Shown here one piece after another: positions 10,172 through 18,163 of a stretch of 64,000 nucleotides of DNA. Source of the stretch: Eubacterium sp. AM49-13BH (lineage in GTDB: Bacteria > Bacillota > Clostridia > Lachnospirales > Lachnospiraceae). Within the stretch, counting starts at the first letter, position 1, and each line of letters opens with the position of its first letter. Location of the stretch: assembly GCF_003464165.1 (NCBI RefSeq), contig NZ_QSEK01000008.1, positions 18,439 to 82,438 on the forward strand. Reading direction: 5' to 3'. The notes beneath the pieces are model-generated. The model searched no databases. It was given only the letters and a program-made list of their open reading frames with translations, and had not been told where the DNA came from. Both the position numbers and the translations under genes were made by a program.

Positions 10172-11445
10172 TTAGTTTTCCTTAGTTGTTGTAACCGTCG
10201 CTATAGCACTGTCAGCAGAAGGTTGTTTATCGGTATGATTATATTCATCTTTCCACTGCCATACACGAACTGTCATTCTGTATAAGACATTCTTATTATT
10301 AACATCGTTCTTCAATGCCCAGTTCTTAATATTAGAATATACCTGGATTTTGTCTGTTAATGGAGTTGATGCCACAGCACCATTAATGCATTTTGATACA
10401 GTTACCTTGTCTTTATCAACATGCATACTCTCAAATACACTGCTTGTCTTAACAATCTTTTCCTGTTCCAATACATATACATTCAAATCACTATATTCCA
10501 CTATCTCTCCGGTAATCTCTGATGGAACATCATATGTTATATTAATCTTATCAGATACCAGCTTAGAAGTAATAGATTCCTGATTATAATGTTCTGTTGT
10601 ACTTTCACCCTCAAAAGGAGTATAGAACATATAGAAGCTCTTCAGATTATCCTCAATTTTACTTGAGATATAATTGACATCAACTTCCTTAGTCACTTCT
10701 TTGCCATCTTCAATAACAGTCCTTTTTTCCTTTTTGACAAGTGCATCAAATGTATAATCTGACATAGTTGTTGTCTTAACATAATCCGGGTAAATAGTAC
10801 CTGTATCATATCTATATGTAACTTTAACGTCGATAGTCTGTCTGAATCTTAATTTTCCGTTGTTTTTTCCAATGTATGTAAGTTTCACAACAGCATCAGT
10901 TTTTTAGTTATCTTGTCTCTTGCAGCATCAGTTTTATAAGACTTAAACCACGATAATGCCTGACTATCACCATTATCATCTCGGAAAACAAAATTATTAC
11001 CCGAAGATATATCAGCGTATACTGAAAGTCCTGCAGAATTAATATTATTCTTTTTATTGTCTGTTGTGCTGTCCGAATCAGTATATGGACCTGGATCAAA
11101 TGTTGCTTTTATATAGTATTTCTCGCCATTAACACCTGTATAATAGCTTACACCTCTCTCATCTGATACTACATACGTATTATTATCAGTTGTAGGTGCA
11201 TAATAATACTGCCCCTGTCTGTTAACAAGATTTTCCAAAGACATAGTCTTTGCTTCCTCAATTATATTATTAATCGCAGTATTAGCATTTTCTGTTCTTC
11301 GTGCTCTGGCATTAATACGTGCAGCATTAGAAAATGTACTTAGAACCGGCAGAGATATGATAGCAAGTATAACAATTGCCACAAGGACTTCTACCAGTGA
11401 GAAACCTCGATTATTGAATTTTCGTTTCTTATATGACATTATCAT
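10172..11445 (-). CDS. PilV-like type IV prepilin with long C-terminal domain, one frameshift
   Basis: The 5' part starts MIMSYKKRKFNNRGFSLVEVLVAI, a clear class III prepilin leader (G|FSLVE). The frame ends early at a six-base homopolymer (T run 10900-10905 on the plus strand). Adding one base joins ...DKITKK to TDAVVKLTYIGKNNG and continues without a stop to 10172, giving ~424 residues. The C-terminal part (after about residue 186) has alternating strands typical of surface domains. It is cotranscribed with pilO and the PilX-like gene. Assembly error is the simplest explanation; transcriptional slippage on the A run is possible but unproven. Confidence 0.75.
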
Positions 11446-11468
11446 ATCCCTCTCCCTAAATATAATCT

Positions 11469-12161
11469 TTAATTAGCAGCATTCTCTGAGAAAATATTAT
11501 CTGTTCCTGTCTTTACATCAAATGTTGGTTCAGTAAATTTGCGGTCACTGCCTTCAACAGCATATAAAGATATAGAAACTGTTCCTGTAACAATACCTGT
11601 AGCATCATTATAAGATGATGTCAGTGCATCAATTGTAGTCTTATTAGAATATGTATTGATATAATCTATAAAATGCTTCCACTGACTATAGTCTGATTCG
11701 TAAGCAATGTTAATTGTTGACTTATATCCTGACATATTAGAAGAATATGCTGAACCACCATTTACATTGCTTGATGCAACCTGTCCGAATCTGTATATAG
11801 AAGTTGTTGGTGAAAGAGCAAGACTCTTTACCCACACTCCAGTTACGCCTTCTGTCTTAATAAAGAAATTAATAGTATTAGGCTGTGTACTTCCTGAATC
11901 AAATCTTGAAAGTGCTGACCTGTTCTCTGTCTGAAGCTTAGTAGTATCAGCTAAATATTTATCTTTATTATTATTCTTTTCTTTCAAATCTCGCTGAGTA
12001 ACTTCAAGCTTTGATTTCCTTGACGACAAATCATCTGCCTGTGAAGACAGATTCTGATATCCAAAGAAATATGCAAGCACTACTATCAATGCAGCTGCAA
12101 CTATAAGTAATAATTTTTTATCTCTTTCTGAGATTTTTAACATTCCTTTTAACTTATCCAT
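11469..12161 (-). CDS. pilO: PilO-like inner-membrane alignment protein
   Basis: 230 residues from ATG 12161, which has GGAGG at proper distance (the GTG at 12170 lies inside that ribosome site). Topology fits PilO: short cytoplasmic N-terminus, one membrane helix (KLLLIVAAALIVVLAYFFG, residues ~17-35), then a coiled coil (SSQADDLSSRKSKLEVTQ...) and a periplasm-facing-type ferredoxin-like domain. It follows the PilM-PilN fusion by 12 bases, as in canonical pilMNO operons. In this family PilN and PilO form a heterodimer linking the cytoplasmic PilM ring to the pilin assembly site. Sequence identity to PilO is weak; the call rests on topology and position. Confidence 0.8.
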   Translation of the reverse strand: MDKLKGMLKISERDKKLLLIVAAALIVVLAYFFGYQNLSSQADDLSSRKSKLEVTQRDLKEKNNNKDKYLADTTKLQTENRSALSRFDSGSTQPNTINFFIKTEGVTGVWVKSLALSPTTSIYRFGQVASSNVNGGSAYSSNMSGYKSTINIAYESDYSQWKHFIDYINTYSNKTTIDALTSSYNDATGIVTGTVSISLYAVEGSDRKFTEPTFDVKTGTDNIFSENAAN

Positions 12162-12173
12162 CTGTCCCACCTC

Positions 12174-13769
12174 CTACTTTGTTTTATTACTAGTACTATT
12201 ATTATCTGCAGATGTTGTTCCAACAAATGTACATGTCAGAGAGAATGTAGCTTCAACGGAACCTGCATTATCTTTGCTCTCTGAAATGGTAGGCACATCA
12301 ACATTAATAACTGATGGACTTTTCTGTAACTGCTGTATGAACTTGGCTACAGAAGCCTTACTTCCAGCCTTACCAGAAATAGAAACTGCACCAGACGTAA
12401 TATTAAAGCTGCTTATAACAACATCAGATGGCATGTTCTTCTCAAGATAATCCACAAAATCCTGTAATGAATCATCACTGTCAGCTGTAAGTGCTGCAAA
12501 TGCTTTAATATCATTATTCTCATCTTTAGCTGCATAATATTCATTGACAATATCATTAATTGAACTAAGCTTATCTATACTCTTATTAAGCTTAGAAATC
12601 TCAGCATTAAGCACAACCACTCTTCCAAGAGGAACAAGCACAAGTGCTGCCGCTACAACTACAGCACCAATAAGTGCGATAACAAGTGTCTTAGTATTCT
12701 CTTTCTTAACGCCTGAATCAATCATTCTCTTAGGAACGAAATCAACCGGATCAATAACAGCACCTAAGTTAGTTACATAACTTGTAAGAGTTGCCTCCTC
12801 AACATATGCCTTCTTATCCATCGCAATATTCTTAAGAGTCTCTACCTTCTCAATCGGCATATTAAGCTCATTAGAAAGAAGCGTTGCAAAGCCCTTGATT
12901 GTTGTTGAATGTCCAATTAAATATGCTTTCTGGATTGATACTCTGTTACGTGATACATAGTAGTCAATAACTCGGTTGATATTGCTTGCCATATATCTTA
13001 ACGACTCTGTAACCTCATCTCCATCAAATCTTGAATGAAGAAGTGTTTCATTCTGAAGCTTTGCAGTAGCAGCATCGTATTTTAATTCATATCTTTCCAT
13101 AACTGCATTAACAAGCATTGATTTACCATATGGAACCATTCTCTGGAGCTGTAACACATTTTCTTTGAATATATTGATTACTGTACTGTCGTTCTCAACC
13201 TGAATAACAAGACTGACTTCTGGTCCAATCTGCTGCTTCATAATCTGATATGTACTGTTACCTACATAATCGATAAATGCAATCTTGAGTCCCATAGTCT
13301 TAGCAAGATTATAGTATGATTCAGCAACTTCTGAAGGAACTGCCGCTACCATGAGCTTTAACTTGTCCTGTCCTGAATCTTCTATTTTTTCAAGAATTGT
13401 ATGCTGGATAATATACTCATCCATATTAACTGGGAAATATTCTGTTGCATTAGCCTGTACAATCTTACCAACTTTATCTCCCTTTACATTAGGAATAAGA
13501 ACTTCCTTAGTAGCAAGTCTAGGAGAACTTACTGAGAATGCAACATCTTTAGATGCAAATCTGTGCTCATCCATTACTGCTTTAATAGCACTTGCAAGAT
13601 TAGGTATATTTTCAAGAATGCCATCCTCATAGCATCCTTCAGGAGTAGGTATTGTTACTGTCTTATGAACTATAACATTCTTACCTGTTTTAGTGATTTC
13701 ACATATCTTAATATACTCGTTATTAATAACGATACTTACCAATTTACCTTTGGCTTTAACTGCAGCCAT
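12174..13769 (-). CDS. pilM: PilM-PilN fusion protein
   Basis: 531 residues. Residues ~1-345 are an actin-like PilM domain (VSIVINNEYIKICEI; IPNVKGDKV; YFPVNMDEY; YLIGHSTTIKGF as the adenosine-side motif). Residues ~345-531 are PilN-like: an FVPKRMID linker, one membrane helix (LVIALIGAVVVAAALVLVP, ~362-382), a coiled coil (NAEISKLNKSIDKLSSIND) and an alpha/beta domain. PilM and PilN are normally separate, with PilM binding the short N-terminal tail of PilN; here that contact is made covalent. AGGAGG precedes ATG 13769. The downstream PilO gene completes the alignment complex. No frameshift is seen, and the linker reads cleanly. Confidence 0.88.
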   Translation of the reverse strand: MAAVKAKGKLVSIVINNEYIKICEITKTGKNVIVHKTVTIPTPEGCYEDGILENIPNLASAIKAVMDEHRFASKDVAFSVSSPRLATKEVLIPNVKGDKVGKIVQANATEYFPVNMDEYIIQHTILEKIEDSGQDKLKLMVAAVPSEVAESYYNLAKTMGLKIAFIDYVGNSTYQIMKQQIGPEVSLVIQVENDSTVINIFKENVLQLQRMVPYGKSMLVNAVMERYELKYDAATAKLQNETLLHSRFDGDEVTESLRYMASNINRVIDYYVSRNRVSIQKAYLIGHSTTIKGFATLLSNELNMPIEKVETLKNIAMDKKAYVEEATLTSYVTNLGAVIDPVDFVPKRMIDSGVKKENTKTLVIALIGAVVVAAALVLVPLGRVVVLNAEISKLNKSIDKLSSINDIVNEYYAAKDENNDIKAFAALTADSDDSLQDFVDYLEKNMPSDVVISSFNITSGAVSISGKAGSKASVAKFIQQLQKSPSVINVDVPTISESKDNAGSVEATFSLTCTFVGTTSADNNSTSNKTK

Positions 13770-13855
13770 AAAATCCTCCTATCCAGCTCCCCACATAATA
13801 AGCTATTCATTCTAGTTAATAAATATATATAAATTCGCTGTTCTTTCTCTCTTGC

Positions 13856-14626
13856 TTAGAACGCCATAAGTGAAAGATACCAGTTAATTATATTCGTACC
13901 AAAAAGCATGGCTATCGTAAGCCCTGCACACAGATATGGTCCAAAAGCAAGTACATGCTCAGCTTTTGTGACCTTCATACGGATGGAATGAATGACTGCA
14001 CCCAAGATGCAGCCAATCAGAAATGCCAGGATAATGCACTTCCATCCTAAGAATAATCCTGCAAACGCCATCAGCTTGATGTCTCCACCACCGAAAGCGT
14101 CAATGCCTTTAATTGCCCGTCCGATATACAGACATATGAGCATAAATCCACTTATAATACAAAACCCTATTAGATAGTCTAATAGGTTTTTGTAATCAAG
14201 TATGATTCTTATTACCGCCAAGACACCAATTGCAATATTAAGTGAAAATGGTATCTCAAACGTTCTCCAGTCAATGACTGAGATAACAAGAAATATTGAA
14301 AACGCAAAGCACATAAGTATGCTTAACGGATTAAATCCATTCACAATAAAGATTATCACATAAGCAATTCCATTGGTCGCTTCAATGATTGGATATTGCT
14401 TTGATATCTTTGTCTTACAGTGTCTACATTTCCCTCCAAGTATTATGTAGCTCACCAGTGGTATGAGATCATACCACTGGATTTTCTCACCACATGTCAT
14501 ACAATGCGAATGTTCTGTAGCTATATTCTCTTTTAATGGTAATCTGTAAATCAGTACGTTCAAAAAACTTCCGAATACGGTACCGTATAGAAAGATAATG
14601 AAGTACAGTGGTAATTCGTATTGCAT
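13856..14626 (-). CDS. pilD: Prepilin peptidase / N-methyltransferase (PilD)
   Basis: 256 residues, polytopic (about 7-8 membrane helices). The N-terminal GSFLNVLIYRLP motif and the cytoplasmic loop with two Cys pairs (CMTCGEKIQWYDLIP...CRHCKTKIS) are the methylase/zinc region. The two aspartates of the aspartyl protease are in VIDWRTFEIP and FGGGDIKLM. It cleaves the class III leaders of the pilins encoded in this operon before Phe and methylates the new N-terminus. It lies 20 bases after the major pilin gene and upstream of pilMN. Length and all key residues are normal. Confidence 0.95.
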   Translation of the reverse strand: MQYELPLYFIIFLYGTVFGSFLNVLIYRLPLKENIATEHSHCMTCGEKIQWYDLIPLVSYIILGGKCRHCKTKISKQYPIIEATNGIAYVIIFIVNGFNPLSILMCFAFSIFLVISVIDWRTFEIPFSLNIAIGVLAVIRIILDYKNLLDYLIGFCIISGFMLICLYIGRAIKGIDAFGGGDIKLMAFAGLFLGWKCIILAFLIGCILGAVIHSIRMKVTKAEHVLAFGPYLCAGLTIAMLFGTNIINWYLSLMAF

Positions 14627-14645
14627 GATGTTAGTTCCTTAAAAA

Positions 14646-15158
14646 TTAGTTAATTACAAATGTATCAACATACTTAGGTGTAGCACCCTTGAACTCAGCT
14701 GAAACTTTACCTAAATTTGTAACCTTGAAAACAATTGAGCCTCCAGCTGCTTTCTTTGATTTAACCTTAAAATTACCAACTGTTTCATATAATTCTTTTT
14801 CAATAGCTTCTTTTGTATCGCCTGTAAATGTAGTTGGTGCAGCAACAATTCCAGTACCTGTTGTTGATGCTGTAATTGTACACTTCTTATTAGTCTCATC
14901 AAATACTACTGTATACTCTGCTGAACCTTCTGTTGTTGGTACAAGTGCATCATAATACTTTTCTGTTGAAAGCATTGTTACAACTGCACCTCTCATTGAA
15001 TCAAGGTTCTGAACATCTGTAGACTCTCTTGACTTTTCAACATTCTTAATAAGTGTTGGAGCTAATACACCAACAAGAACTGCCATAATGGCGATAACTA
15101 CGATAAGCTCTACTAAAGAGAAACCTTTGTTACCTAACTTTTTCTGTGTTTTTTTCAT
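14646..15158 (-). CDS. pilA: Major type IV pilin
   Basis: 170 residues. Short basic leader ending KLGNKG|FSLVELIVVIAIM with Glu5, a long hydrophobic helix with the proline kink (VLAPTLIKNVEKSRES), then a small domain with no cysteine pair. The leader, small size and position between platform gene pilC and peptidase gene pilD mark it as the main pilus subunit; the other pilins in the operon are minor ones. A GGGAG site precedes ATG 15158. The gap upstream holds an inverted repeat (15193-15226) that could affect mRNA processing or pilA level. Confidence 0.88.
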   Translation of the reverse strand: MKKTQKKLGNKGFSLVELIVVIAIMAVLVGVLAPTLIKNVEKSRESTDVQNLDSMRGAVVTMLSTEKYYDALVPTTEGSAEYTVVFDETNKKCTITASTTGTGIVAAPTTFTGDTKEAIEKELYETVGNFKVKSKKAAGGSIVFKVTNLGKVSAEFKGATPKYVDTFVIN

Positions 15159-15192
15159 GTTTCATATCTCCCTTTTGAAATATATTTATATA

Positions 15193-15226
15193 AATCTGAT
15201 ATCATAAGCGACCTGATTATCAGATT
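15193..15226. repeat. Inverted repeat between pilC and pilA
   Basis: AATCTGATA at 15193-15201 is perfectly complementary to TATCAGATT at 15218-15226, with a 16-base loop. No T run follows on the minus strand, so it is not a standard terminator. A processing or stability hairpin that raises pilin mRNA is one possibility. Confidence 0.5.
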
Positions 15227-15242
15227 GTATATACAATGTTAA

Positions 15243-16460
15243 TTATGCATTACCTAATGTATTATAGAGCTGAATCATCGGCTGGTAGATTGCAAGTATA
15301 AGCATTACTACTACTAACGCCATAAGTACTATAATAATTGGTTCCATAAGTGAAGTAAGTGTCTGTGTCTGGACTTCCACTTCTTCCTCATAATATACCG
15401 CCGAGTTGGTTAACATCTCCTCAACGTTACCTGTCTCCTCACCGATACCAACCATATGTACAACCATAGGCGGAAACAGTCCTGTAGCCTTTAACTGGTT
15501 AGACAATGGTAAGCCAAGTGACACACCATTCTTAACCTTTTCCAGTCCATCATAGAACAACACATTCTTCATGGTTGATGCCGATATCTCAAGTGCATCA
15601 ATCATAGGCATACCTGCCTGTAACAATGTACTCATTGTTCTTGCAAATGAAGCACATGCCGACTTGGTCTGTAATAATCCAAATACCGGAATCTTTAACT
15701 TTAACTTATCAAGGTTATGTCTTCCAGCATCTGTTCTCTTATATAACTGAAGTCCTACCACAATTCCTACGATAACTAATATGTATATGAACCAGTAATG
15801 CTTAAGACTGTTACTCATTGCAAGAATTGCCTTAGTTGTAACTGGCAGCTCGCTGTCAAGGTCTTCAAACATTGTCATAAAGCTTGGTATAACGAATGTA
15901 AGCATTACAATAATTACACCAACCATTACGCACAGAAGAACTATTGGATACATCATTGCTTTCTTAACAACACCCTTTAACTTGGCATCCTTCTCAAACT
16001 GTATAGCCATTCTTGTAAGAGAATTCTCCAAGCTACCTGATGCCTCACCGGCTTTAACCATATCTACGAGAATGCTTGGAAACTCTTCATTCTGTTTCAT
16101 AGAATCTGAAAGAGTCTCACCTTTCTCTACGCTGTCCTGCGTTCTCTTAATTGCTTCCTGTAACTTCTTATTCTCCGTCTGTTCTGAAAGCATCTCCAAA
16201 GCATTGATAACGCTGACACCCGCTTTAAGAATACTTGAAAACTGTCTACAGAATACACTCATGTCTCTGGCTGGTATCTTCTTTTTACCTAAAAAAGATA
16301 CATTCACATCCTTATCAAGTGCCCCCTGTTTTGCAATTGACACAGGCGTGAAACCCTGTTCCTTTATCTTTCTGGCTGCTTCATCCCTGCTCTCGGCTTC
16401 CACAGCTCCTTTAACATCTTTTCCCGAAGCGTCTACCGCTTTGTATGAAAATGTTTCCAT
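15243..16460 (-). CDS. pilC: Type IV pilus inner-membrane platform protein PilC (GspF family)
   Basis: 405 residues, the usual length. An N-terminal ~60-residue domain (FSYKAVDASGKDVKGAVEA) precedes two GspF repeats. Each has the helical motif with GEASGSLENSL (~residue 137) and GIGEETGNVEEML (~340), plus three hydrophobic segments. PilC couples the cytoplasmic motors PilB and PilT to pilin insertion. It is first in the long pil operon: a consensus promoter ends 42 bases upstream of ATG 16460, with GGGGAG as ribosome site. It is thus separated from pilB-pilT by a terminator and ~580 bases of non-coding DNA, unlike the usual pilBTC order. Confidence 0.95.
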   Translation of the reverse strand: METFSYKAVDASGKDVKGAVEAESRDEAARKIKEQGFTPVSIAKQGALDKDVNVSFLGKKKIPARDMSVFCRQFSSILKAGVSVINALEMLSEQTENKKLQEAIKRTQDSVEKGETLSDSMKQNEEFPSILVDMVKAGEASGSLENSLTRMAIQFEKDAKLKGVVKKAMMYPIVLLCVMVGVIIVMLTFVIPSFMTMFEDLDSELPVTTKAILAMSNSLKHYWFIYILVIVGIVVGLQLYKRTDAGRHNLDKLKLKIPVFGLLQTKSACASFARTMSTLLQAGMPMIDALEISASTMKNVLFYDGLEKVKNGVSLGLPLSNQLKATGLFPPMVVHMVGIGEETGNVEEMLTNSAVYYEEEVEVQTQTLTSLMEPIIIVLMALVVVMLILAIYQPMIQLYNTLGNA

Positions 16461-16501
16461 ATCACACTCCCCATTCCAAGTAGAATCAAATTTGTGCGTT
16501 T

Positions 16502-16530
16502 AGTATAACACACCGTCCAATTTATGACAA
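16502..16530 (-). promoter_or_regulatory. Sigma-A promoter for the pilC-to-DUF5057 operon
   Basis: On the minus strand TTGTCA (16525-16530), 17 bases, TATACT (16502-16507). The predicted start is near 16495, leaving a leader of only ~35 bases. That is too short for a c-di-GMP riboswitch. Confidence 0.8.
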
Positions 16531-16700
16531 TAATTTTATCAAAATTAACAAACAATTAATTAGACATAAAATTTCTCTTACATATATACCACATTTTGGC
16601 AATTCATGACTACATACTAAAAGTGGGGAATTACACTATAATTTCAGCTCATCTCCTTTATTTTTTCTTTATGTACAATCTGCCAGGATTACTCGTACAC

Positions 16701-16874
16701 TTTGGACCTTTGCCTACTCTTGTGTTGCTTTGACGTCCAATCCGACACGCTTTCTTACTCCTTTTGGACCTCTGCCTGCTTCCCCGCAGCTTCAACGTCC
16801 AATCCGTCACGCTTTCTTGCTCCTTTTGGACTTCTGCCTGCTTTCCCGCCGCTTCAACGTCTAATCCGACACGC
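16701..16874. repeat. 62-bp tandem repeat, about 2.8 copies, in the pilT-pilC gap
   Basis: Copies begin with TTTGGAC at 16701, 16763 and 16825 (period 62), each running through a shared TTCAACGTC...CCGACACGC-like half. The tract is GC-richer than its surroundings. Because 62 is not a multiple of three, the frames rotate between copies, arguing against a coding repeat. The rest of 16531-16920 has no recognised gene. The 98-codon minus frame here (16658-16954) runs through the terminator and has no homology I recognise. Confidence 0.8.
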
Positions 16875-16921
16875 ATCCAATCCACACTTGCCTCCCCACA
16901 ACCACAAGCTACCCACAACGC

Positions 16922-16959
16922 AAAAAAGCAACACCAGCACATCCGTGCCAGCATTGCTT
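16922..16959 (-). terminator. Rho-independent terminator after pilT
   Basis: Arms 16927-16940 and 16945-16958 pair over 14 bases with a few G-U pairs around a 4-base loop. Six T's follow on the minus strand. It separates pilB-pilT from the pilC operon. Confidence 0.8.
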
Positions 16960-17036
16960 TATATCTTTTAATTCTCTTTTAATTCGATTATTCAATCTAA
17001 TTACAATTCCATTATTCTTCAGTTTTCCTTAAAGAA

Positions 17037-18104
17037 TCAATAATACTGATTAACTCTCTTAGCAACATAGTTAACATCCTGTGCATAACCCATTGCATTC
17101 TCTGCATTGATAAGGCCTTTGTTATAAAGGTCAAGCAGCGCGTCATCCATCGAAAGCATACCTTCTTTTCTTGCTGTCTGGAGGACACTTGATATCTGGT
17201 ATGTCTTAGCCTCACGAATAAGGTTCTTGATTGGAATTGTTCCGTGCATTACTTCAAATGCAGCTACTCGACCATGCTTGTCGGCTGTAGGGATAAGCTG
17301 CTGTGATATAACAGCTTCAAGTACTACGGCAAGCTGGATTCTTATCTGCTGCTGCTGATGCGGAGGGAATACATCGATGATACGGTCAATTGTTGCAGCC
17401 GCACCAATTGTATGCAGTGTCGAGAATACAAGATGACCTGTCTCTGCTGCCGTTATGGCTGTTGAGATAGTCTCTAAGTCTCGCATCTCTCCTACAAGAA
17501 TTACATCAGGATCTTCTCGCAGTGCTGCACGGAGTGCATCAGCATATGAATGCGTATCAAGACCAATTTCTCTCTGATTAATCATTGCTTTTCTATGCGA
17601 ATGAAGATACTCAATCGGGTCTTCAAGTGTTATTACATGTGCATTACGATTATCATTGATTCTGTCAATCAGAGAAGCAAGTGTTGTAGATTTACCGGAA
17701 CCTGTAGGTCCTGTTACAAGAACAAGTCCTCTCTTCTTGGCATATAATTCTATAACTGACTTAGGAACTCCAAGACTTTCCGGCTTAGGAATAACTGTTC
17801 CTACAACTCGCATTGCACACGCAACTGAACCTCTCTGCCTGAATACGTTAACTCTGTATCTTCCTACATTAGGGGACGAGAAAGAGAAATCGAGTTCGCC
17901 CCTGTCCTTAAACAGTTCCTTCTGCCTTTCATCCATTATGGACAGAATCAGTTCTTCACAGTCAGCCGGTGTCATCTTAGGATAATCAAGATCAACAAGC
18001 TCTCCATTAATTCTGATTCTTGGTGGAAGTCCAACTGTCATATGGACATCACTCGCTTTCTTTTCTTTCGCTATAGTTAGTAATTCTTCAATTGTAAATA
18101 ACAT
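17037..18104 (-). CDS. pilT: Type IV pilus retraction ATPase PilT
   Basis: 355 residues from ATG 18104, chosen because GGGGG lies just upstream; an ATG four codons earlier overlaps that site. All motor motifs are present: Walker A GPTGSGKSTT, the Asp box (VITLEDPIEYLH), Walker B ILVGEMRDLET and the His box ETGHLVFSTLHT. The C-terminal AAIRE-type helix region appears as LIREAKTYQISS. It powers pilus depolymerisation and twitching. Downstream of pilB, it shares that promoter. Its presence implies a retractile pilus rather than a simple secretion pseudopilus. Confidence 0.95.
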   Translation of the reverse strand: MLFTIEELLTIAKEKKASDVHMTVGLPPRIRINGELVDLDYPKMTPADCEELILSIMDERQKELFKDRGELDFSFSSPNVGRYRVNVFRQRGSVACAMRVVGTVIPKPESLGVPKSVIELYAKKRGLVLVTGPTGSGKSTTLASLIDRINDNRNAHVITLEDPIEYLHSHRKAMINQREIGLDTHSYADALRAALREDPDVILVGEMRDLETISTAITAAETGHLVFSTLHTIGAAATIDRIIDVFPPHQQQQIRIQLAVVLEAVISQQLIPTADKHGRVAAFEVMHGTIPIKNLIREAKTYQISSVLQTARKEGMLSMDDALLDLYNKGLINAENAMGYAQDVNYVAKRVNQYY

Positions 18105-18117
18105 TTTTGCCCCCATT

Positions 18118-18163
18118 GTATTGTTTATTAATTAATCTGTGTATTGTTTATTAATTAATCTGT
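18118..18163. repeat. Perfect 23-bp tandem duplication at the 3' end of pilB
   Basis: Bases 18118-18140 and 18141-18163 are identical. The copy nearest pilB includes its last codons and TAA stop; the second is non-coding spacer before pilT. It looks like a slippage or recombination duplication that lengthened the pilB-pilT gap. Confidence 0.9.

Noticed and set aside
10172..10888. Separate 238-residue gene after the PilV-like prepilin
   Set aside because: Its apparent GTG start is the in-frame continuation after a one-base loss in an A run; no ribosome site of its own.
16460..16700. c-di-GMP riboswitch before pilC
   Set aside because: The promoter leaves only ~35 leader bases and no GEMM-like core is seen.
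16701..16874. Possible CRISPR array
   Set aside because: Units are contiguous with no unique spacers, and no cas genes are nearby.
16702..16971. Plus-strand frames of 72-89 codons over the 62-bp repeat
   Set aside because: They arise from the repeat in rotating frames, have no ribosome site and no family resemblance.
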